64,000 bases of DNA from Zygnema cylindricum (GCA_037447655.1 JBBHKE010003486.1:91634-155633); one strand, 5' to 3'. Counted from the stretch's first letter, positions 22,414 through 33,764 are shown. Numbers and translations are program-made. Notes: a model not told the origin generated them from the sequence alone.

Positions 22414-23370
22414 TCAGGATAATTGTATTCCAGCCAAGTGGGAAAGAGGGGATCCCTGCTGAATAGATTGGAGAGCTTCGGAGTCATTCCAGATGTCTTT
22501 TCGTCCGGCTCCTATGGGTGCTTGCCCCTCAACATCTGCTGCAAAAGTTGACGATTCCCCCCCAGATGGAAGAAGCCAAATGAAGGCGGAGGATGATCGA
22601 ATGAGTCCCAAACTGATTTCCAGATCCTCGTCGTGCCGAGCCCCGGTGGAATCCAGGGTAGAAGGATCGGGGTTTCGGCTCATCCCGTCGGCATTCCCAT
22701 GAATTTCCCCTGCCCGGTGGACAATGCTGAAATCATATTCCTGCAGGATAAGAACCCATCTGGCGAGTTTGCCGGTAAACTTACTATTTTCCATAATCCA
22801 CTTCAAGGGTTGGTGATCGGTGATTAATGTGAAATGGACCCCGTACAAATAAGGTCTGAAATGATGGATGGCCCAAACCGTGGCAAGAAGCTCCCCATGA
22901 TAACTGCTATAATTTCCCTCAGCTCGGTTATTGCTCCGGCTGGCGTAAGCCACCACATACTCGGCACCTGCGTCGTCAACTTGAGCCAAAACAGCTCCCA
23001 ATCCAAACCTTCTCCAATCAGTGTAAAGGAGGAAAGGCCTCTGGTGATCAGGCATCCAGAGCACTGGGTGCTGCTTCAGGGCATCCTTCAAGAACTGGAA
23101 AGCGACCTGCTGTTCCTCGGCCCACAGCCATTCTTGATCTTTCCGCAATAGCTTATTGAGGGGCTGGGCGTGACTACTGAACTCGGGAATAAACCTGCGA
23201 TAGTAGTTAGCAAGACCGAGAAAGGTGCGCAAGGCAGAAATGTCTTGCGGGGGAGGAAGAGCGTCGAGGGCCGCAACCTTCACCATATGGGGACCCACTG
23301 TTCCCGGAGTTACCTCATGTCCGAGGTAAATGATTTTCTGCACCCCAAAAATACCCTTGCCGGGTGACAT
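22414..23370 (-). pseudogene. RT thumb and RNase H
   Basis: Begins with the RT end (IIYLGHEVTPGTVGPH, then LRTFLGLANYYRRFIPEF), tether EQQVAFQFLKDALKQHPVL, and RNase H with LLYTDWRRFGLGAVLAQ, GELLATVWAIHHFRPYLYG, LITDHQPLKW and HGNADGMSR. The catalytic DAS-type motif is DWR here. A frameshift near 23340 separates it from the RT palm. Confidence 0.9.
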
Positions 23371-24290
23371 TTCAAGCCCGCTGCTTGAAGAGCCCGGAGA
23401 ACGATCTGGATATGCTCCAGGTGTTCTTCAGAGGTCTTGGAAAATATTATCACATCGTCGATGTAGCACCTGGCACAATCGATTCCTCGGAACGCTTCGT
23501 CCATGGCCCGTTGGAACTTTGCAGGTGCATTCTTCAGTCCGAAAGGCATGTAAATCCACTCATAAAGTCTGGATCCAGCCCAGAATGCCGTTCTCTCTCG
23601 GTGTTTTGGTTCCATAGCAATCTGGTGGAAACCATTCTTCATGTCCAGTGTGGAGAAAATAGTGGATCCAGCAAGAGAGTCGAATATCTCTTCCGGAGTT
23701 GGCATTGGGTACCGGTCAAGAATGGTGGTCGTGTTCAACATGCGGTAGTCCCCACACATTCGGAAGTCCACAGTTTTCCCGGATGAATCCTTCTTAGGGG
23801 GAAGAACTGTGGGGGAAGCAAACCCATGGAGTCCGGTACTTTCCTGAACCAACCCTGCTTCGACCAAAGGTTGAACCTTTGCAGTAATAAACTCTTTCTC
23901 TTTGAAGCTGAGAGGATATTGTTTCTGCCAAACCGTTGCGGTTTCGTCGATCAAATCTATCGGAAAGGGGGTTCCTGTGTAGATTCCGACATCTGTTTCG
24001 GACCACGAGAAAACCTGAGTGTTTCTGGCCAAGAGTTCTGTGAGCTGTTCTTTCTGCTGAGGGTCCAGCTGCTCCCCCAGAGTCCAGTCCATTTTTCCCG
24101 GCTCAACCGCAGCCCAAGCTTCCCGTGGTCTTCCCCAGAGGTTGATGTCGAATTCTAGCCCAACCTGTGGATCAGCCTCTATTCCTCCGGATAATACTTT
24201 ACTGCTGACAACTTCCGCTAAGCTGTCTCCTTCTGAGCTCCCGTTCCCCCCCACTGAAGGAACTCTCGGATGTAGAATTTTTCTCTTTTC
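23310..24290 (-). pseudogene. Gypsy reverse transcriptase fused behind the methyltransferase
   Basis: RT occupies about residues 170-493 of a 493-codon frame starting at 24791. Landmarks: PFPIDLIDETATVWQKQYPL, FRMCGDYRMLNTTTILDRYP, FSTLDMKNGFHQIAME, YMPFGLKNAPAKFQRAMDE and CYIDDVIIFSK with the catalytic Asp pair. There is no stop between methyltransferase motif X and the RT, so both were one polyprotein. Confidence 0.95.
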
Positions 24291-24369
24291 TCTCCCCCCC
24301 TCAAGCTGCAAAGTTGCTTGCATGGACAGTAACTGTGGAGCTTGAAGGTAATGTCTACATGAATCTGGA

Positions 24370-25345
24370 GTGTGGATATTGGAATAGGCAAGAGCATGCT
24401 TCACAACCCATGTAATGGCATTTAAATCCATGCTTTGCCCTATGAGGCTGCACCGCTTTAGTTCTGAGATACCTGGTGCTGCCGTCGTTTCCGGAAGAAA
24501 TCCCATTGCCTGTTCTCGTTCCGTTATTGTCGGTGCTGTCCAAAGTCTTTCCTTGCTGTCAAAAATCATTCCAGCAGCTCCTTTCCGGTAGGCATGACTG
24601 TGAGGAAAAGATACCAACGTGGGCAGTGCTCGACGTGGGAATCCGGGGATATTGCATTTGAAGAAAGGTGGCCGATTCGGTTTCGGTACAGGTGTCGCCA
24701 TTCTCCCTTTTCCAAGTATCTGCTTCACTGAAATCTGGGGGTCGGGGGACTGTGTTTTTAACAATTGCCGGAGGACTGGAAGAGGGGTCATATTCGTCCA
24801 ATATGCCCGGAGTCTGTGCGCTCAAGATCCCACTTGAGCAGCGTCAAAAACGAAGGGATCTCCCAGAATACGGGTTACCTGATTCCAACTGTCTGCAACC
24901 TGCTGTCGTTTATCATCCCCCGGGTGGACATTCTCCAGAATGTACCCCACTGGGTGCTCTGGAGCTGCTGAATCCACGATATCAATGTAATCATCTGATA
25001 GAAGGTTCCACTTCGGTGGTCCTAATGCCCTCTTCCTTGTCCTGCCAGGGAGTATCCCTGACAAGGCCATCCCGCCACCACCAGATCTACTCTCCCCAGA
25101 TTAGCTAAATGAGGGGCCATTATATTTTCCACGTTGTGGGGAAGACTCCGGTGAGCCTTGGAAATGGAAGACACTGGAAGCTGTTGTGGATATAAGCGGT
25201 GCAGTTGATGGAGGCGGTGTTCGCTGACAGCTCGCGCTTCCGGTGAAATTTCCACTGCTGTGTAGGACTCCACTCGATACCCTGCTTTTAAAACTGCCTC
25301 CAAATCAGAACTGATTCCTGAAAATAAAGAGAAAATCCGAAGTCC
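24370..25345 (-). pseudogene. Cytosine-5 DNA methyltransferase domain in pol
   Basis: Motifs run in canonical order. I: LRIFSLFSGISSDLEAVLKAG (S-adenosylmethionine binding, about 25342-25280). IV: VDLVVAGWPCQGYSLAG, with the catalytic Cys at 25061-25063. VI: GYILENVHPGDD (24935). VIII: FVFDAAQVGS*AHRLRAYWTN. IX: APTITEREQAMGFLPE. X: CSLIGQSMDLNAI. Between VIII and IX lies a target-recognition-like stretch of about 70 residues. Motifs VIII and X look closer to DNMT3/DRM than DNMT1, but the order is not rearranged as in plant DRM. Broken by TAG at 25022-25024, a frameshift near 24950 and TGA at 24822-24824. The family transfers methyl from S-adenosylmethionine to cytosine C5. Confidence 0.93.
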
Positions 25346-25918
25346 GGAGTCTGGGAGTATCAATGACACCACTTGTCGATTGAAATCCTCGCTCCCAGTC
25401 TGGGGTTTGAAAACATCTGACGGGATCGTCGAATCTGTTTTTGGTAATAGTAAGGCCAAGAAGGTTTGATCCACTCCCCGTCGGAGTTTCGCCACCTGCA
25501 ATAATCGGTCTTTGTATTCCCTTTCCCACCGCTTGGAAATCGGGAATTGCTAGATGTCTTCGGCAATATCTGTGGAGCTGTCAAACAGCTCCGCCGGAGA
25601 GGTGGTAGAATACACGGGGTAACAGCCAGACACCGGAACATTTGTCTTTCCCCGGTTCCATAAATCCAAAGGAACCACAACTTTGGTCCCTTCGGGATTT
25701 CCTGGGTCCCGAACTGTACATTGCTCTTTCCAAACACTCAAGCTCATATTCATGCGGGTCCAAGTTGCCATTCCCAACAGAATTTCAAACTGATTCCCTT
25801 CAACCACTAAGAAAGGAAGCCCAATTTTCACCTTCTGTCCCGCATCATCTGAGAATTCAATGTCCATGGCTTTGATGATCCCATGGACGGGCTGATTGTC
25901 GCTGCTGACTGTGCTCAA
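25346..25918 (-). pseudogene. Protease C-terminal half and linker to methyltransferase
   Basis: Contains GLPFLVVEGNQFEILLGMAT, the ILLG-type second motif of retropepsins, then a linker (PVSGCYPVYSTTSPAELFD). One TAG at 25550-25552 interrupts it; the same frame then runs through QFPISKRWERE into methyltransferase motif I, showing that protease and methyltransferase were continuous. Confidence 0.8.
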
Positions 25919-25966
25919 ACAGATGTTACTAGGGCAGATCTAGGGTCTAAATTCTTCCGACATTTT

Positions 25967-26554
25967 CTACAATGCAGAAGTAGTGATGAGGTTGGGGAGT
26001 GCTCCGGTATCCACCACAGCGTCTTGATAACCGCCGTACCCGTTCAGTTTGAAATTCCCGGTCCGGTTTAGAATAAGTGCCACGGACAAAGCTTTGTAAT
26101 CCCTATCCGCCATAGGGGTCTTAGGATCTGAAGACAAGTATACCGCCGGGGATGGTGTCACCCTGTCGACTTTGTCTTTTCCAGCATGGATCTCTTCTCC
26201 CAGGGCCTGAATGAGGATCTCTTTGGGCAGATTATTGTAGGAAGCAAGTGTCTTGACATGGGTCAAGGCATAAGGCATCAAATGCTGGACCAGCATAGCA
26301 GCAGGCTTGGATGAATGGAACGGAGCTTTCGGGGAACACGTTGTCGGATCTGCTACCTGTTCCTGTTCGTTACCCTCCTTGTCTTCACTGTCAGAACCGG
26401 AATCGGGCATTGGCGGAGTTTGGGGTGCCTTCTCGTCCGGGCGTTCCGCCATGAATCGTTCAAACCAATCTTGATCACTCTGTTGGTCCCCTTCCAGTGA
26501 TTTCTCTTCCCGCGGTTGGCTCTTCTTTCGGTAGTTTTCGAACCCGGGAGGCAA
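25967..26554 (-). pseudogene. Gag-protease linker and protease active site
   Basis: An acidic, Pro-rich stretch (PDSGSDSEDKEGNEQEQV) leads to ALILNRTGNFKLNGYGGYQ and DAVVDTGALPNLITTSAL, the D-T-G-A aspartic protease active site. Ends with TAG at 25967-25969, with a second TAG at 25940-25942 before the rest of the protease in the same frame. Confidence 0.82.
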
Positions 26555-26857
26555 TTTAGGTTGAGGAGGAAAAGGAGGGGCTTGAGTGGGCTTGATCCCA
26601 AGTCCTATGTCACTGTTCAGAATGACTGCCCTGGCGTGAAAGACAAAGGCCCGGTGGCCTTCCGGTTGTGGTTCTTTTGGCCCATTCTCTGCCTGTCTCT
26701 CCTCTGATCCGAGGTTGAGGAGCGGAGTTGTCTACGACCATCTCCCACTCCAACATTCCATGCTCCGTGCAGAAAACTGTTTGCATGGTGGGCATTTGGA
26801 GTTTCCAAATCCCAGCCCATCAAATCATCGTCATTAACACCCGATGTGCTTTGAAGC

Positions 26858-27245
26858 TCAAGCTCCGCTAGCTTTTGTAATAACTCCCTGCTTCTGCCTT
26901 TGGAGTCGTTGCGCTGCAGTAAGAGGAGCAGGCCGGTAAGGAGACCCCATACGGAGGGCAGCCAATTCTGCAGCCATGGCAGCCATCTGCTGACTCTGCT
27001 GCTGGATTATTATCTCTGGTGTAAGTCTTGCGGGATTAGTCGTAAATGGTTGAGGCATCACGGGGGTAGGCAGCACTGGGCGCTCCCAAGGATAAAGGAG
27101 TTGTAGGGGAAGAGGGTTAACGGCAGTCTCTCCTTCTCTCATGAACAAAGCGAATTGCATCATTTCTTTAGGGATCCCGTTCTTCCGGAAACATTGTCCC
27201 TCCTTGTGCCCCATAAAACCACAAGCTTCGCATTTGTGACCCTTA
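26858..27245 (-). pseudogene. Second zinc knuckle and Gln/Pro-rich spacer
   Basis: Reads HKCEACGFMGHKEGQCFRK, a CX2CX4HX4C knuckle, followed by a Gln/Ala/Met-rich helix (IIQQQSQQMAAMAAELAALR). Probably part of the nucleocapsid-protease region of Gag-Pol. 26558-26857 holds further linker frames with no domain. Confidence 0.7.
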
Positions 27246-27312
27246 GTGGTATACTTGCTTTGAATCTCGTTGGAGATCTGAGCATCGTCAAACTTTGGCA
27301 GTTTGATTTGTC

Positions 27313-27852
27313 TCAGTTGGGTCGGTAATTGTTCTTGGTGACCAGTGTTCTCTCCCCCCCCCCTGCTTTAAGCTTTTCTTCATGCTGCTTCTGGTTCCTT
27401 TCTGAACGCTCTACCTCCCATTCTTTCAACTTGAGGGCTAGCTCCGGTTTGAGTTTCCTGCTGCAGCGTTTCCATCCATGTCCAGGTTGTTGACAATTTA
27501 GGCAGTTGTACAGAATTACCCAATCGTCAGCCCCCATTGCCTGTTCTGGCCCGCTGTCCACCACTTGCTTCCCTTTTAGCTTCCGCAAAGCTTGGAGTTC
27601 AGCTTGCTTTTCCCCACTTAAGGAAGTTTCCCCGGTGAATCCTGTAAAATTTGCTCTTGCCTTGCCGGTCACGGCTTTTTCTCTCGCCTCACTGTGAACG
27701 AAGTGGTCGTATAACTTCATGGCCACCAGTGATATGTCCTTAGAAGAGGGATTTATATCATGGATGGCCTGTCCCGCGATCCAGTTATCTAAAGCAATCT
27801 TCCCTGTTGGTCCGAAAGAATTTCGGACAGCTATGAAATATTTAGTCGCCAT
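27313..27852 (-). pseudogene. Gag capsid end and first zinc knuckle
   Basis: MATKYFIAVRNSFGPTGKIA leads to a capsid-like helical segment, then CLNCQQPGHGWKRC, a CX2CX4HX4C knuckle, and a charged tail (EWEVERSERNQKQHEEKLK). Continues the frame from 27919-28119 after a break. Confidence 0.8.
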
Positions 27853-27918
27853 TGCGGGAAGGTCAATGGTGGACAGTTTAGTCTTCTGACAAAGACTAGA
27901 GAGGCGGTTAAAGAGTGT

Positions 27919-28119
27919 CTAAGGCGTCTCATTCTTCAAACACCGGAATTGCGTGAATTCCTTGATGGCTGATTCGTTCCTCTCGGTGTAGAGGAGTCTC
28001 CAGATGTTTAGAAGAGTGGTGCAAGGGGTAGGATTCGCCACCATACGAGTTGCAGCCCGAGCTGCCTGCATTGCTTGTAGCTGGTTAACGTAGGCCCTCC
28101 CTTGGGCCTGCAGCTTCAT
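27919..28119 (-). pseudogene. Gag capsid middle segment
   Basis: MKLQAQGRAYVNQLQAMQAA..NIWRLLYTERNESAIKEFTQF resembles the helical capsid region. It follows the 28140 stop by a frameshift (the same region reads IATFTDD into this frame). Confidence 0.65.
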
Positions 28120-28139
28120 ATCATCGGTGAAGGTAGCTA

Positions 28140-29336
28140 TTACAGGGTAGCTGCGGCGGCCGCCAACTCTGCCTCCGCTTGTAGAACTCCTGCATCCAGG
28201 ACCGGATCGGAGATTTTGATGCTTGGAGCCATCAAGAGAGGTTGACGCTCCTTATAATCTGCCAACGCCCCTCCAGAGAGGTAGTTGACCATCATGGGAA
28301 AGAGAGTTGTTTCGAAGTCGTCCGGAATAGCTCCTCCCCTGTACTTATTGATTTCCGATTGAGTGAAAGATTTCCACAACAACTCGAAATCTGAGAAAGC
28401 GATCCCTGAGCTGTCCCCTGTAAATATTCGAATATCCCCCATTTCTTTCTCTTCTTCCGCTGGTTGGGTGAACTGGGAAAAGGAAAGGCCGGTGGGACTA
28501 ACGAACTGTGCCGGCGAAGTAACCCCTTTGTCCTCTTCTTCGGGACCGGAACCGCCTTCTCCTCCGGTAGGAGATGCTGTTCCGCTAGGCGCGGATACTC
28601 CTCTCGCAGAGGAAGTACCAACCCCTGAAAGGATGGCTGGAGGCAGGGTATTCCTCACGGGAAGAATTCCTAGCCCCCGGTGAGCAGAGAGTATCTGCGT
28701 TTGAAGACTTGTCTGGCCTGTTGTCGCAGAAGGAAGGGCCCACTCCTCTTCGTCCACTCCTCGATATCCACGGGAATACCTTTCGTCCTGACGAACTGTC
28801 TCCTCTGAAGGGATGTGGATCCGAGGTCTGTTCAAAGGTTTATCTCCGGGCAGAGGTGGAGACGAAGACGACGAAGGCCCGTTCTGAGGAGAAGGAGTTT
28901 GTCTTCGGAAAGGAGTCTGTTTCCAGGGCCGTCTTCGGGAGGTTTCAAGAGGTGGAGTTCCGGAACTGGAGGAGGGGGGACGCCTGTGAGGAGGGGAGTA
29001 TACGTCGTACTTATAGGGTAAATTCAGCGGACCTGGGGACCCACGGTCGGCTCCTGTAAGAGAAACGGAAGGAGATGGAGAGGAGATGGGATTGTCCCGG
29101 GGTTCTGTGGCCGGAGCCGGGGAGTGGGAAGTAGGAGGACGAGGAGGGAAAGGAAGAGGATCAGGGGACAGTCTGGGTGGAGAAGAAGGAGGTGTAGACG
29201 GTCTCAAAGCGATGTGAATTCTTTCGTCCGGTTTTAACTCCACTAAGGCCTCAACAGCCTCAAAAACCTCCACCGAAACAAAAGTAGGCTCTTCCCGCGG
29301 AGCCGCTTCGAGTTCGAACGGTAAATCTGCACCCAA
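28140..29336 (-). pseudogene. Gag, Pro/Ser-rich region leading into capsid
   Basis: 398 residues, mostly disordered and rich in Pro, Ser and Arg, then MGDIRIFTGDSSGIAFSDFE and LLWKSFTQSEINKYRGG at the start of a capsid-like fold. Reached from the upstream gag frame by a frameshift in 29243-29336. Confidence 0.7.
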
Positions 29337-30742
29337 ACCCCCAATATTAGGTCTTGTGTCTGCCCCCTCTTCCCGCTGAAGAGGAGGTTCCCGACCAATC
29401 TCCGAAGGATGAGCCTGGGGTGGAGCTCCGACGTTGTTTCTGCTACTGGTGTTGGAGGGATCCGCCCACTGAGGATCCCACTGGTCCTCCGCCTAGCTTC
29501 CCGGATGAGATTCAATTCCTGCTCCCACAACTTTCTCCGTTCTTCCTCCAATGCTTCCCAATCCACTATAACGGGTCCAGTCCCCGCCGTAGCCGAGCCC
29601 TGAGATTTTAAAATTTCCACTAGTTCCTTAGCCCTTTCCACGACTCCGGTCAGATCAGCTATCCCTGCTCCTAGAATTTCTGGATCTGTAGGCCTGGCTC
29701 GAAACAATCCCTCGGAAAACTCTTCTGGTTCGGTTTCCGGAACCTCTGGGTCAGTGGGTTCGGGTCGCCAGAACCCTCCATCAGGGCGGACCCGGGGTGC
29801 TGGAGGGGTAGATCTCTCGGTGGAGACTGGCACTGGCGTTGGGGAAGGTTCTTCCTTGGGAATAGGTGCAAATCTACCCTTGCTATCCCTGTGGTCAAAC
29901 TTCTTCCCCCTCCCCGGCTCTGGAGCCCCGCTATCGCTGCCATCTGCTCTCCTACGAGACCTCGAAGTTGGGCGCCCTCGGGACGGTCGGCTTGCTGCAG
30001 TGTCTTGGGAAGAAGATGGAGGAGGGCGAGAAGGAGGAGCCCTCCTAGGCCTTCCCTGCAAGGACTGTGAGGAACCACTCTCTGAAGAGCTGCTTAGAAT
30101 CTCCACTACCCCTCCCACTGGTTTAACCACCCGAGGTCGATCCGACCGAGACACTCTTTGCACCAACTCCTGCTTAACCTTCAGTTCATGAAGATCATGA
30201 AGAGCAAGGAGTTCCTTTCGACCAGGGCGGCTGGGATCCGTCAAAACCGCAGGGTCAATCTGAATTTCGGCCCTGGGAATATTTGATCTGGTGTGAAGCC
30301 CGACCTCCGGAAGGGGACCCAAAAGGGGCTCCCGCTGAGCTTGCCTCTTTGGCCTAGCCCGGGGTAACACTTGGTTTCTTTCTTGAGCCTGTGCTCTGGA
30401 CTCCTTTCTTTCCTCGGTAAAGGTTCTGGAGGCCTCCGCCAAGGAGGGAAAATGTTCGGGAGTGAGGCTAGGAGGAGATGGGGGCGAAGTTTGTGGTTCG
30501 GGTGGTTTCGGAGGAGTCTCAACCCTAACACGCTCAGGCATCATCCCCTGGAGAAACCGCTCTATGTTGGCAGGCGAGGTGAAGGGGACGGATTCTTCGA
30601 GAACCTGTGACTCTTCTTCTGATACCACCGCTTCTTGATTCGCCCGTTCTTCCGGCCTGGCACCGGAGAGATTCTTATCTTGAGCTTCACCCCCCCCCAT
30701 GATGACGAAGGTCTCGAAAGAAGAATCAACGACAGGAAACAA
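29243..30742 (-). pseudogene. Gag, long disordered N-terminal region
   Basis: 499 residues from an ATG 84 nt inside the 5' LTR core. Acidic start, then Pro-rich (RVETPPKPPEPQTSPPSPPS) and Arg/Ser-rich blocks. A GADLTGVVERAKELVEILK-like helix occurs near residue 385. With the next frame the pre-capsid part is about 800 residues, very long for gypsy gag. No domain recognised; it may be a separate protein. Confidence 0.65.
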
Positions 30743-30825
30743 ATCTCGCTTCCGCCAAGAGAGCTTCTAAAGTCAAAAAGCTCCTATCCCCTCTAATCCG
30801 AAAGAGACAGGTGGCTTTTCAGTAC
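30743..30825 (-). other. 5' leader of the methyltransferase element
   Basis: Only 83 nt between LTR core and gag ATG. No TGG-type primer site is seen beside the LTR. Instead 30798-30825 is an inverted 27/28 match to an LTR-internal segment (31377-31404), which suggests rearrangement of the primer region. Confidence 0.6.
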
Positions 30826-32004
30826 TGTGCTTTATCCACAGGAAGTCTATAGCATCCGTTCCCTCAAAACCCACTGTTTCGATGCCAGGAAATTGCAGTT
30901 TTACTCCGGGAAGTCCCCGCCAAAGCAAAAGAGACTACAAGTGAAGACACAGATGCACTACCACGTGGACATATAAAAATAAATAGGAATGGCTGTTTCA
31001 GATTTAACAATATCACCTTGACCACAGAAATATAATAGAAGATGGAGATATAAAAGATGGCGAAGCAAGCTTAACATACCCCGGCAATTTACGATGACAA
31101 TGGGAGAAAGGCGAAATATCTCCTGATGGCAGCGTAAATAGGTATGGTACTCCTTCAACCCTCGGTGTCCGCAGCTCAGAACCGACTAGACTCTTCTCAA
31201 TTTCAAGCAGCGAAAAATCAAAAAATCACCCAAAGGAACGGCAGTGCCAACCGCCAACCCGAACTATGATTTCCAAAATGGACAAATCCAAAACAGAGAT
31301 GGCAATAGAGTCAAACAACACAAAGATTCTCCAAAAGAAGGTTTGCTGGAATTTTTGAGGGTTTTCACAGGAGACAGTACTGAAAAGCAACCTGTCTCTT
31401 TCGGCCCCAAGCACCTTATACATCAAAGTTTGTCCAAAATATGGTTCAAAAGTCAGATATATGCTATGAACCAATGAGCGGCAAGCAAGAGCAATCGAAC
31501 GAACAGAGGACCAACTTGTCCGTACTACGCTTGGGGCAAAAAGTTAAACATCTGACTACGGCGAGATCCGCGGCCGGAAGTTATTATTAGATCCGCAGTT
31601 ATAAGCCAAACCACAAAGAAAAGGACACTGAAGTGCCAAGCTTTGACTTAATGTAATTAATTAACCACTGGTCAGCTGAATCTAAACTGAATTGCTACAG
31701 ACAGCTAACAGCAAAATCTAGATGACAATCCGGAAGTCTACGTGGCAATCCACAATGTACCCTCCACTAGGGCTGGTGGAAGCTAGTACTAGGTGACGGA
31801 ACTGCGATCTTTAAGACGTTAGAACTTTGCCGTCAAGCCTCCGTTATGCACGAAACAAAGTGCGTCTTGTTCAGTAGAGGAAATACCATAATCCTTCCGG
31901 CTGGTTGCGCTCACTCTTCCGTACTCTGAGAACAGTACGGGTAGGAAGGGTACGGAAATCCTCGGTAATATAGAAGTGTGCCTGAAAAGCACTCGAGCTT
32001 GACA
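30826..32004 (-). repeat. 5' LTR core of the methyltransferase element
   Basis: 1,179 bp, nearly identical to 19522-20705 with a few substitutions and small indels. Minus strand starts TGTCAAGCTCGAGTGC and ends GCACA. Lacks the adjoining A segment found on both sides of the other core. Confidence 0.9.
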
Positions 32005-32700
32005 AAAGGCTATATATTTATTTAGACTTTAAAACATGTTACTTGTAGAAACTGATCTTGCATAACATGTTCAAATTTTTTCGTGTACCTTGAGTTTCGT
32101 TTGCCTATCATCGTTAAAGTTGAAACCGTTTTGTATTTTCTTTTGTGGTATAAACTTTTCATACGAAAAAGACCTAAATCTATAACAAACCATATCAATT
32201 GCGAAAGGTTGTTTGAAGCAATAACTTTGAATGTGTGTATATATTAGAAATTCATATTAATCGTAGTAAGTTGTCATAAAAACAAGATCGTCGTGTACTC
32301 TAGTTTGTACTATTCACGAAAGCATTAAAACAAAATATCCTATAAAGTGCAAGTATTTGAAGACCTCACGAACATATTTATAAAACAACTACAAACATGT
32401 AAAATTAAAGTGAAACGCTTAAGCCGCCACATGTAGATTAAAAAAAAAGGACCACTTATCAAGACCGGTCTATTTTACAATATTTTGAAATGTTGCGCAT
32501 ATGGCTTTTGAATCCTATTTTGCTTGTACTTATACATCAAGATCAATTTTTGATGATAGGTTTTCTCCATTGACTTGGTTTGTAATAAACTAGCATGTGG
32601 AAAGCGTGTGTTTAGGACTTCTTCTCAACGCCAAAGTGTTGTCAAATATATTCACTGAAGAAGAGTGTAACATACCAATGAGTTTTACACTATACTTACC
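32005..32700. other. AT-rich spacer
   Basis: No domain, splice pattern or repeat match seen between the LTR end and the R copy. Confidence 0.4.
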
Positions 32701-33764
32701 CGTTTTTGAATGACGAGTCTTTATTGCTAATCAGATTAACAACAACTTGATTTGAAAGAAGCTAAATTCGAGGACCAAGTATCAATACAAGTGCATTCTT
32801 CAACATATGAGCTTAATTATATTAAAGGGTTCCAATCGGTCTCACGGTATTTCTACACGATTAACGATGTTTATGTTCTATTTTTTAGCATGTAGTAAGC
32901 TTGTGTTTGCTTGTACTTTTTTGTTTCGGCAAACTGGTAGAACTTCGCACACCTAAATGAGCACACGCAATCGAAAGATTTTGTATGCGCAAGGTTGGAG
33001 ACAAGCAATGATGCAGGTTCGTAACGAATTGTGAAGTTTAAGCGAAAAAAAAAATCGAATCGATAAAAAATTATCGGTTCGTTTTGTTCACGGGAATGGT
33101 TGCCGGAAGCTCGAATGTGAACGCGAAGGTCGTCTTGCGGCTGTTTCTGTTGCCGCCCATCGCGTATTCTCCGCCGCCCAGGTTGTGCTGCAATCATGGC
33201 AACACGAACGTGACAGCGACGGCGACGGACGGCTGGAGTGTGACGGGGCCTTGAAATGGCCTAAAGTATTAGATGGAACGCCTTTTGCGGTGACGTAACT
33301 GGAATTGCGTGTGCACATGACGAGCTGAGCCCATGGAACTCGTCACCAGAATCTCCTCTTGTGAAAGTAGGGAATTGCTAATCGTAGAGACAATTTTTGC
33401 TACGCGTAAGTAGTTGCGTCAGCTTGTCAAAAATTTTACTTTTGAAGTACAGTTTACTACAAGTTACGTACCTTTGAGTTCAGATTTGATGGTCAATCCG
33501 TCGAACAGCTTTGACTTGCGAAATTGTAACAACCGGTTAAAAAAGTACTGCGTTTGCGAACGTTGATCGTCATAAAAAAAACAATAATTCACACGGCCGG
33601 CCAAGGTTTACTATAACAAAACTGCGGTAACAACATGTAAATAAAATTGTTGCGCGCATGTACTCACTTCACTTGAGCTCCACTGTAAGAGCACACATTG
33701 GTATTTAAGTGCGTACATTATTTTTCCTTTATGTGCTCATTTTACTTTTTTCGTCGTATTTACC

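Larger units (their letters stand above)
19232..32004 (-). mobile_element. Ty3/gypsy retrotransposon carrying a DNA methyltransferase
   Basis: A 12.8-kb minus-strand element with 1.18-kb LTR cores at both ends (19522-20705 and 30826-32004). Internal order: Pro/Ser-rich gag, capsid-like region, two zinc knuckles, aspartic protease, cytosine-5 DNA methyltransferase, RT, RNase H, integrase. Outer ends are TGTCAAGC.. and ..CTCGACA, flanked by AAAG on both sides (19228-19231 and 32005-32008), a possible 4-bp target duplication. Inactive because of stops and frameshifts. Charophyte and dinoflagellate retrotransposons with methyltransferases have been reported (de Mendoza and colleagues, 2018, from memory). 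Confidence 0.92.

Noticed and set aside
24370-25501. Methyltransferase as an ordinary host gene trapped between repeats
   Set aside because: It is in one frame with RT after motif X and with protease before motif I apart from point stops, and no introns or own promoter are seen.
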